This document shows, one piece after another, positions 1 to 4,740 of a stretch of DNA of 13,733 nt. Origin of the DNA: an uncultured Acidimicrobiaceae bacterium (lineage in GTDB: Bacteria; Actinomycetota; Acidimicrobiia; Acidimicrobiales; Ilumatobacteraceae); assembly GCA_903919215.1 (NCBI GenBank), contig CAIXHI010000306.1:1-13733 (forward strand), read 5' to 3'. Each line of letters starts with the position of its first letter. The stretch's first letter is position 1. A model generated the notes under the pieces. The model saw only the letters and a list, made by a program, of their open reading frames with translations. It did not search any database and had not been told where the DNA came from. A program made the position numbers and the translations under genes.

Positions 1-666
1 GAGAAGGGTGACGTTCATCGGGCCGCTCGCAATCGTCACGGCGTCACCGAATGATTGCCACTGCGTCGGACCGTCGGCCGGGGTTGCCATCGCCACCATC
101 GTCCAGCCGTCCACCGGCAGGATCCACGGCAGGCCCGACCCAGGGATCACCTGAGCGACGAGCGCCTCGCGTTCGGATGCGGTGAGACCATGCGAGTTAA
201 ACCGCAACGTCGTGCCGTCGATCACTCGCTCGGCGGAGGCGGCTGCCGTGGCAACGGTGGCACCCGAGTCGACAGCTTGCACGATCAATAATCCGTCAGC
301 CATATCGCCATTGCGGGCCCAGGCGATCACGACGGGACCACCGCCGGTGCCGGGGGTACTCGTCACCTGGCCCGGCGCGAGGTCGGCGGCGGCGAGGAAG
401 TAGGGCATCGTGAGATCGCCGATGGCAGGCACGGTCGATGTTGTGGTCGTCGGGTCGGTGGCGACCTTGGTGGAGCTGCCGCGGTACATGGCGATGCCGA
501 CGGCCGCACCGGCGATGATCACCAGCGAGGCGGCGATGGCCACCCAGCGGCGGGCATCAAGCGGGCGTCGGGCCGGCGCTGTGCGCATGGTACGCACTGC
601 AGGCTTGGCGGCAACCTCGTCCAGCGCGTTGCGCAGGTGGGCGACGATCTTCGGGTCGTGCGTCAT
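1..666 (-). CDS. Single-pass membrane protein, candidate anti-sigma factor (partial)
   Basis: The reading frame is open to the left edge, with 222 residues visible and no stop, so the C-terminus lies outside the window. The ATG overlaps the stop of the ECF sigma gene as ATGA (663-666), which implies translational coupling. A basic cytoplasmic N-terminus of about 40 residues (MTHDPKIVAHLRNALDEV and onward) is followed by one hydrophobic segment (about 41-61), then a Thr-rich linker (about 70-80) and a probable extracytoplasmic domain. Genes coupled downstream of ECF sigma factors often encode their membrane anti-sigma factors, and that is the basis of the proposed role. The N-terminus shows no zinc-binding HxxxCxxC anti-sigma motif, so the function is inferred from position and topology only. 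I do not recognise the outer domain. Confidence 0.75.
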   Translation of the reverse strand, partial: MTHDPKIVAHLRNALDEVAAKPAVRTMRTAPARRPLDARRWVAIAASLVIIAGAAVGIAMYRGSSTKVATDPTTTTSTVPAIGDLTMPYFLAAADLAPGQVTSTPGTGGGPVVIAWARNGDMADGLLIVQAVDSGATVATAAASAERVIDGTTLRFNSHGLTASEREALVAQVIPGSGLPWILPVDGWTMVAMATPADGPTQWQSFGDAVTIASGPMNVTLL

Positions 667-1121
667 TCCTCGATCTCCTTCTTCAGCGCGCCGATTCCTC
701 GGTGCAGCAGGACACGGACGGTCGCTGGCGCGCACTTGAGCGCTTCAGCGATCTGCTCGTCGGTCCAGTCGGCCCAGTAGCGCAACGTCACCGCGGCGCG
801 CTGCTTGTACGGCAGCGCACCCAGTGCGTCGAGCATCTCGTTCGTCGGTTGCGAGTACGACCTCGGCTGCCCGGCGGTCGCACGTGTGATCCGCCGTCGT
901 TCGCGTGTGTGCCATCGGTGCCACGACGCGCAGCGGTTCACCACCGTGCGGCGCAGGTAGCCGGCCGGGTTGTCGAGTTCGTCCAGCCGGGGCCGCAGCG
1001 CCTCCAACGAGTCCTGCGCCAACTCCTCGGCGACCTCGCGCGAACCCACCAGTGCGATCGCCCAGCGCACCGCATCACGGTGGTGCGCTCGGTAGAACTC
1101 GTCGAACCCGCTCGTGCTCAT
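663..1121 (-). CDS. ECF-family RNA polymerase sigma factor
   Basis: This is a 152-residue sigma-70 family protein of the extracytoplasmic-function type, which directs RNA polymerase to a small regulon. Region 2 starts at FDEFYRAHHRDAVRWAIALV and continues through the AGYLRRTVVNRC helix. Region 4 spans LGALPYKQRAAVTLRYWADW, with the helix-turn-helix DEQIAEALKCAPATVRVLLH close to the C-terminus. The ATG at 1121 is chosen because AGGTGA lies five bases upstream (1127-1132) and region 2 then begins at the usual distance. GTG 1163 and ATG 1157 are in frame upstream, but they fall at or before the start site expected from the promoter at 1167-1193. The gene overlaps the downstream membrane-protein gene by 4 bases, the normal arrangement for a sigma/anti-sigma pair. 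Confidence 0.9.
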   Translation of the reverse strand: MSTSGFDEFYRAHHRDAVRWAIALVGSREVAEELAQDSLEALRPRLDELDNPAGYLRRTVVNRCASWHRWHTRERRRITRATAGQPRSYSQPTNEMLDALGALPYKQRAAVTLRYWADWTDEQIAEALKCAPATVRVLLHRGIGALKKEIEE

Positions 1122-1166
1122 CGATGTCACCTGCAGCCCCAGTGTGCTCGCTTGCATACCCACCTT

Positions 1167-1193
1167 GACGCCACCGGGCCGAAATCTGTTTCA
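1167..1193 (-). promoter_or_regulatory. Putative ECF-type promoter of the sigma-factor gene
   Basis: Read on the minus strand, TGAAAC (1188-1193) is followed after exactly 17 bases by CGTC (1167-1170). TGAAAC/CGTC-type elements at 16-17 base spacing are typical of promoters read by ECF sigma factors, and such genes are often autoregulated. The transcript would start near 1160, giving a leader of about 40 bases with the AGGTGA ribosome-binding site ahead of the ATG at 1121. This is a motif match only, and the element is short. Confidence 0.5.
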
Positions 1194-1201
1194 CTATTCG
1201 A

Positions 1202-1621
1202 ATGCTGCTGACCGAGATCGACCACATCGCCATCGCCGTGAAGGACCTTGAGGCCGCCGTGGCCTATTACAAGGAGGCCTTCGGCGCCGAGGTGCACCAC
1301 CGCGAGATCGTGGAGAAGGACGGTGTGGAGGAGGCGCTGGTGAAGGTGGCCGACAGCTACATCCAGCTCACTCGCGCCACCCGCCCCGACAGTGCGATCG
1401 CCAAGAGCATTGAGAAGCGCGGCGAGGGTCTGCATCACGTCGGCTACCGCGTGGCCAACTGCCAGGAGGCCTATGACGCAATGGTCGCGGCTGGCGCCGT
1501 CCCCATCGACCCGGCCCCGCGCCCGGGCAGCCGTGGCACCACCGTCGCGTTCTTCCACCCGAAGTCCAGCTTCGGCACGCTCATCGAGCTCGTGCAGGAG
1601 AACCCCGGCTCCGGCCACTGA
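1202..1621 (+). CDS. mce: Methylmalonyl-CoA epimerase
   Basis: This 139-residue protein belongs to the vicinal oxygen chelate (glyoxalase) fold family. It would interconvert the (S) and (R) epimers of methylmalonyl-CoA, linking propionyl-CoA carboxylation with the B12-dependent mutase. Two VOC modules are visible, the first starting IDHIAIAVKDLEAAVAYY and the second GEGLHHVGYRV. The expected metal ligands are H8, Q55, H78 or H79, and E129 in GTLIELVQ. The length is normal for the family. The ATG has no recognisable Shine-Dalgarno sequence. The AT-rich CACTAT at 1192-1197 lies just upstream, so leaderless initiation is possible but unproven. The gene is divergent from the sigma gene and stands alone, with no mutase or carboxylase gene in the window. 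Confidence 0.92.
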   Translation: MLLTEIDHIAIAVKDLEAAVAYYKEAFGAEVHHREIVEKDGVEEALVKVADSYIQLTRATRPDSAIAKSIEKRGEGLHHVGYRVANCQEAYDAMVAAGAVPIDPAPRPGSRGTTVAFFHPKSSFGTLIELVQENPGSGH

Positions 1622-1645
1622 TCCGCTTCCGCCCGTCCCTTTCGA

Positions 1646-1671
1646 GTGGCACGTCGCGCCCTGGGTGCCAC
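1646..1671. terminator. Hairpin between convergent genes, possible terminator
   Basis: GTGGCAC (1646-1652) and GTGCCAC (1665-1671) form a perfect 7-bp stem around a 12-base loop, about 25 bases after the epimerase stop. No U-run follows on either strand, so factor-independent termination is not assured. The location between two converging genes is what suggests a 3'-end role. Confidence 0.3.
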
Positions 1672-1751
1672 CAGCCACTCGGGTGCACACGTGGCACTCG
1701 GGCCGGGGGGCTGGCACTCGGGCTGGGGCGCTGGCACTCGCACCTAGGGGG
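1672..1751 (+). repeat. Imperfect 20-bp tandem repeat at the convergent gene ends
   Basis: Three 20-bp units begin TGGCACTCG at 1692, 1712 and 1732. A more diverged unit starts at 1672; its CACTCGGG core is 19 bases before the next. The first two full units differ at only a few positions, and the third diverges after CACTCG. The array fills the gap between the epimerase and methyltransferase genes and runs over the methyltransferase stop codon (1744-1746). Confidence 0.6.
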
Positions 1752-2949
1752 CTTGGAGGATCAGGCCTTTGAGGTACTCGGCTTCGGGGAACGACAGGGG
1801 CACCGGGTGGTCGCTCGGCTGGTGCAGGCGGCCGATGATGCGCAGCTCGCGCCCGGCTCCGTTGCGGCCGGCATCGAGCGCGGCGCCCGCGACCACCTTC
1901 TGGAACAGGTCCATGCTCATCGCTCCGCTGCAACTCCAGGTCAGCAGCACCCCGCCCGGGGCGAGCAGCTTGGCGGCCAGCAGGTTGAGGTCTTTGTAGG
2001 CGCGCGACGCCTTGTCGAGCTGCTGCTCGCTGTTGGCCAGCTTCGGCGGGTCGAGCAGGATCAGGTCGTACTGCTTGGCTCGGTCGCGCAACCCGCGCAG
2101 TGTGGTGAAGGCGTCGCCTTCGATCAGTTCGCCGACGTCGACACCGTTCAGCTCGCCGTTGCGAGCAGCGACGGCCAATGCCGGCCCGGACGAGTCGATC
2201 GACGTGACGGAGGAGGCGCCGGACTTCGCGGCGATGACGCTGAACGCCCCCGTGTACGAGAACACGTTCAACACCGAGCGCCCCGGTGCCCACTGGGCCA
2301 CGGCCTCGCGAGCATCGCGCTGGTCGAGGTAGAAGCCGGTCTTGTGTCCGCCCTCAACCTCCACGGCGAAGCGGAACCCGCCCTCGTTGGCGACCAGATC
2401 GGGTGACGGCGCGCGACCGCGCATCAGCCCGACCCGGGCCTGCAGACCCTCACGTTCGCGCACATCGGCGTCGCTGCGCTCGTAGACACACTCCACACCT
2501 GGTAGCGCGAACAGCGCATCAGCCAGCACCTCGCGCCACGCGTCGGCGCCCACCGTGGTGAGTTGGCAGACGATCGTGTCGCCGTAGCGGTCGGCGACGA
2601 GGCCGGGCACACCATCGGCCTCGCTGAACACCAGCCGTGCAGAGTCGGTGTGGCCGGACGACAACAAGCCCGACCGGCGCTCGGCAGCCGCAGCCACCCG
2701 CGCAGTCACGAACGCCGCATCTACGACCTCGGCAGGATCGAAGGTCCACATGCGAGCGCGGATCCGTGAGGCAGGGCTGTAGGCAGCCAACCCCAGCCCG
2801 TTGCCATCGGCTCCTTTCACCAGCACGGTGTCGCCTGGCTGCGGGTCGCCCTCCACGCGCGTGACGGCACCGCTGAACACCCACGGGTGCCGCCGGGCGA
2901 GCGAACGTTCGGCGGTGGCTTTCAACCACACAGCCCCAAGAGTGGACAT
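1744..2949 (-). CDS. rlmI: RlmI-like 23S rRNA (cytosine-C5)-methyltransferase
   Basis: This 401-residue class I SAM-dependent methyltransferase matches the RlmI/YccW family (about 400 residues), which makes 5-methylcytosine in 23S rRNA. The N-terminus has a PUA-like RNA-binding region (HPWVFSGAVTRVEGD, residues 21-35). The family signature GHKTGFYLDQR lies at about 201-211. The SAM-binding motif NVFSYTGAFS is at 228-237, and motif IV LDPPKL at 299-304. The TWSCSG motif carries the presumed catalytic C340. The start lies 8 bases after the coiled-coil gene stop without a clear Shine-Dalgarno sequence, suggesting coupled translation. The family assignment is firm, but the exact target base is inferred from homologues. 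Confidence 0.87.
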   Translation of the reverse strand: MSTLGAVWLKATAERSLARRHPWVFSGAVTRVEGDPQPGDTVLVKGADGNGLGLAAYSPASRIRARMWTFDPAEVVDAAFVTARVAAAAERRSGLLSSGHTDSARLVFSEADGVPGLVADRYGDTIVCQLTTVGADAWREVLADALFALPGVECVYERSDADVREREGLQARVGLMRGRAPSPDLVANEGGFRFAVEVEGGHKTGFYLDQRDAREAVAQWAPGRSVLNVFSYTGAFSVIAAKSGASSVTSIDSSGPALAVAARNGELNGVDVGELIEGDAFTTLRGLRDRAKQYDLILLDPPKLANSEQQLDKASRAYKDLNLLAAKLLAPGGVLLTWSCSGAMSMDLFQKVVAGAALDAGRNGAGRELRIIGRLHQPSDHPVPLSFPEAEYLKGLILQAP

Positions 2950-2957
2950 CGGCGCGG

Positions 2958-3491
2958 TCAGCTCAGCGTCAGATCGGAGGGGTCGCCGCTGACCAACCAG
3001 CCTTCGCTGCGCATGGCCCGCTGCTGCAGTTCGTCGACCTGCTGGCGCAGGTGCGCGTTCTCGTGCACGGTGGCCTCCAGCAGACCTGCCAGCGACGCAA
3101 GCTGTTCCTCCAATGCGGAGAGTCGACCGTCGAGGTCGCCGGCGGGCGTGGTCGCCGTGGGAGCCCCGGTGGACGTGAAGCCACGGGCGACCTCGAGTGC
3201 ATCGAAGCGTTGCTGGAGATCCGCGCGCAGCCGATCGAGCAGACCGATGATGGTGGCTTGCGACCGATCGAGATCGGCGCGGGCCTCAGCGCGGGCCAGC
3301 TCGACGGCCTGCTGACCGAGCGTTGCGTAGGCGGCGGTGGCGGTGTATTGGGACAGCACCTGCTGCTCGACCTTGGCCATGCGGTCGCGCAGCTCGGCGG
3401 TGACCGAGGCGACCGCGTCGTGTGAACCCGGTGGCAGGAACGGTGTGGTCGTCTGCTCGAACTCCAGCCAGTTCTTCTCGCTGCGACGCAT
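2958..3491 (-). CDS. Coiled-coil protein of unknown function
   Basis: This 177-residue soluble protein has no signal peptide or membrane segment. Two predicted helical coiled-coil stretches are visible. One runs from VTAELRDRMAKVEQQVLSQY through LLDRLRADLQQRFDALEV, and the other from LDGRLSALEEQLASL through HENAHLRQQVDELQQR. They are separated by a Ser/Thr/Ala/Pro-rich linker. The ATG at 3491 is chosen because AGGAG (3497-3501) lies five bases upstream. A TTG further upstream (3527) stays in frame but would place this ribosome-binding site inside the coding region. The gene probably shares a transcript with the downstream methyltransferase gene. I do not recognise the family, and no role can be given. 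Confidence 0.78.
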   Translation of the reverse strand: MRRSEKNWLEFEQTTTPFLPPGSHDAVASVTAELRDRMAKVEQQVLSQYTATAAYATLGQQAVELARAEARADLDRSQATIIGLLDRLRADLQQRFDALEVARGFTSTGAPTATTPAGDLDGRLSALEEQLASLAGLLEATVHENAHLRQQVDELQQRAMRSEGWLVSGDPSDLTLS

Positions 3492-3607
3492 GCCGACTCC
3501 TCTCCCTGCGCCAAGCTGACTTGACAATTCGCATACAAAGCCCCGGCATCGACAGAGCAGGGGTCGTAGGATGAGTCTTGCGCCCAGATCGCGCTACGGA
3601 GCGTCGG

Positions 3608-3625
3608 GAAGAAAACATTTTCTTC
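3608..3625. promoter_or_regulatory. AT-rich perfect palindrome upstream of the major pilin gene
   Basis: GAAGAAAA and TTTTCTTC form a perfect 8+8 inverted repeat around a central CA, about 95 bases before the pilin start. It stands out in a GC-rich region. It could be a repressor or activator site, or an RNA hairpin in the pilin leader, although a 2-base loop would be strained in RNA. The rest of the gene-free stretch 3492-3720 holds no convincing -35/-10 pair, riboswitch or small gene that I can see. Confidence 0.4.
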
Positions 3626-3708
3626 AGTTCAGATGAGATGTGACCGACAACTCATTTGCGTCCGCACTGCTCCAAACGGTCGGCGTTATCAACGGGACAC
3701 AATCTCAC

Positions 3709-3713
3709 GGAGG
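3709..3713 (+). promoter_or_regulatory. Strong ribosome-binding site that fixes the pilin start
   Basis: GGAGG sits seven bases before the ATG at 3721. It is the strongest Shine-Dalgarno sequence in the window, as expected for an abundant structural protein. It shows that the in-frame GTG at 3640 is not the start. Confidence 0.8.
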
Positions 3714-3720
3714 ATTTGTT

Positions 3721-4083
3721 ATGAACCAGCAAGAGACCCGGAGCGATAAGGGCTTCACCCTCGTCGAACTCCTCATCGTCATCGTCATCCTCGGCATCCT
3801 GGCCACGGTCACGGTGTTCGCAGTGCGTGGCATCACCAGCAAGGCCAAGGACAACAGTTGCGCCGCTGAGCAGCGCACCATCGAGACGGCCATCGAGGCC
3901 TACTACGCCGACCACCAGGCCGACGCGTCCACGGTAGCGAATCTCGTCGGCGACTCTGCCTACCTGAAGCAGAACCCGTTCGTCCAGGGCACCGGCGGCT
4001 CCAAGCACTTCAACATCACGTTCGGCGCTGGCGCCCCGGTGCTGAGCGCAGGTAGCTGCGCCCTGTCCACCACGGGTTCCTGA
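3721..4083 (+). CDS. pilA: Type IV major pilin (class III prepilin)
   Basis: This 120-residue prepilin has the short leader MNQQETRSDKG followed by FTLVELLIVIVILGILATV. The prepilin peptidase would cut after G11, giving an N-methylated Phe1 and the conserved Glu5 (E16 of the precursor). The hydrophobic helix anchors the subunit in the membrane and later forms the fibre core. The mature protein is about 109 residues with a small globular head and two cysteines (C47 and C113) that could form a disulfide. The strong ribosome-binding site, short length and isolation by a downstream hairpin fit the major subunit rather than a minor one. A PulG-type pseudopilin is the alternative, but the adjacent pilT gene argues for a retractable pilus. 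Confidence 0.9.
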   Translation: MNQQETRSDKGFTLVELLIVIVILGILATVTVFAVRGITSKAKDNSCAAEQRTIETAIEAYYADHQADASTVANLVGDSAYLKQNPFVQGTGGSKHFNITFGAGAPVLSAGSCALSTTGS

Positions 4084-4105
4084 CCTGCAACTGCAGTACT
4101 GAATT

Positions 4106-4139
4106 GAACAGGGCCGGGGCACATGCCCCGGCCCTGTTC
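4106..4139 (+). terminator. Strong hairpin after the major pilin gene
   Basis: The arms at 4106-4120 and 4125-4139 pair perfectly over 15 bp around the loop ACAT, 23 bases after the pilin stop. The stem is very GC-rich but no long U-run follows (TGTTCG). It may terminate most pilin transcripts, or stabilise the 3' end of the pilin mRNA while allowing limited readthrough into the minor pilin genes. Confidence 0.7.
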
Positions 4140-4236
4140 GCGTACCGTGACGGATGGTGGGTCAGCACACGGAATCTTCGGTTCAGCCGGCCCTCCGGCC
4201 GACCGATACAGCAATGACAGGGAGTGACGGGAGTCG

Positions 4237-4740
4237 ATGATGACGGTGCAGCGGGATTCGGGTGCGAACGATGTGGTGCCCGCCATGCCGCGCCGCGACA
4301 CCGGGTTCGGGCTGGTCGAGGTGCTGGTCGCCATTGTGCTGATCTCGATGGCCGTCGTTCCGTTGATGATCGCCGGAATCGTCTCGATCAAGGTCTCGGG
4401 TCGCACCAGCACCGTTTCCAAGACCGAGACCGTGTTGGCCAATGCCGCCGACCGGGTCAACCGTGCGGGTGAAGGCTGCGACTACGACGTGTACGCCGAG
4501 GCGGCAGCGCTGGCGCAGGGCTGGACAGCTGATCGGGTGGCGGTCGAGTACGAGTACTTCGTGCCGGATGAACGGGCTGCCAATGCCTCGGGGTCGCCGG
4601 TCACGGCCGGTCACTGGGAAGTGGGGGCGTGCCCAGGCACTCAGCGCCCCGAAGGTCTCGTCCAGAAGGTCACCCTCAGCGTCAAGAGCCCTGACGACAA
4701 GGTGACACGATCGATCGTGGTGGTGAAGAGCGATGTCTAG
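4237..4740 (+). CDS. PilV-like minor pilin
   Basis: This 167-residue prepilin has a leader ending RRDTG, so cleavage is expected after G23. The mature N-terminus FGLVEVLVAIVLISMAVVPL has Glu at +5 (E28). The FGLVEVLVAIV pattern is typical of PilV/GspI-type minor subunits. The rest is a small extracytoplasmic domain with two cysteines (in GCDYD and GACPG). Two adjacent ATGs (4237 and 4240) follow GGGAG at 4229-4233; the second has the better spacing, and the difference is one residue. The 3' end overlaps the next gene by 8 bases (ATGTCTAG). The role is inferred to be part of the tip or initiation complex together with the next two gene products. Confidence 0.85.
   Translation: MMTVQRDSGANDVVPAMPRRDTGFGLVEVLVAIVLISMAVVPLMIAGIVSIKVSGRTSTVSKTETVLANAADRVNRAGEGCDYDVYAEAAALAQGWTADRVAVEYEYFVPDERAANASGSPVTAGHWEVGACPGTQRPEGLVQKVTLSVKSPDDKVTRSIVVVKSDV

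Noticed and set aside
1127..2293. 388-codon minus-strand open frame spanning the epimerase gene and the methyltransferase end
   Set aside because: It crosses two well-supported genes in another frame and translates to Arg-rich sequence without any motif.
3521..3549. TTGACA (3521-3526) as a -35 element for the pilin gene
   Set aside because: No acceptable -10 hexamer lies 16-18 bases downstream, and the site is about 195 bases from the pilin start.
3640..3720. In-frame GTG extension of the major pilin by 27 residues
   Set aside because: It would bury the GGAGG at 3709-3713 inside the coding region and give an unusually long prepilin leader; the ATG at 3721 gives a classic 11-residue leader.
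3560..3720. Possible c-di-GMP riboswitch in the pilin leader
   Set aside because: The leader does not show the conserved core segments of the GEMM family; only the palindrome stands out.
4214..4240. Eight-codon mini-ORF whose stop overlaps the PilV-like start
   Set aside because: It has no ribosome-binding site of its own and overlaps the Shine-Dalgarno region of the real gene; chance is the simplest explanation.
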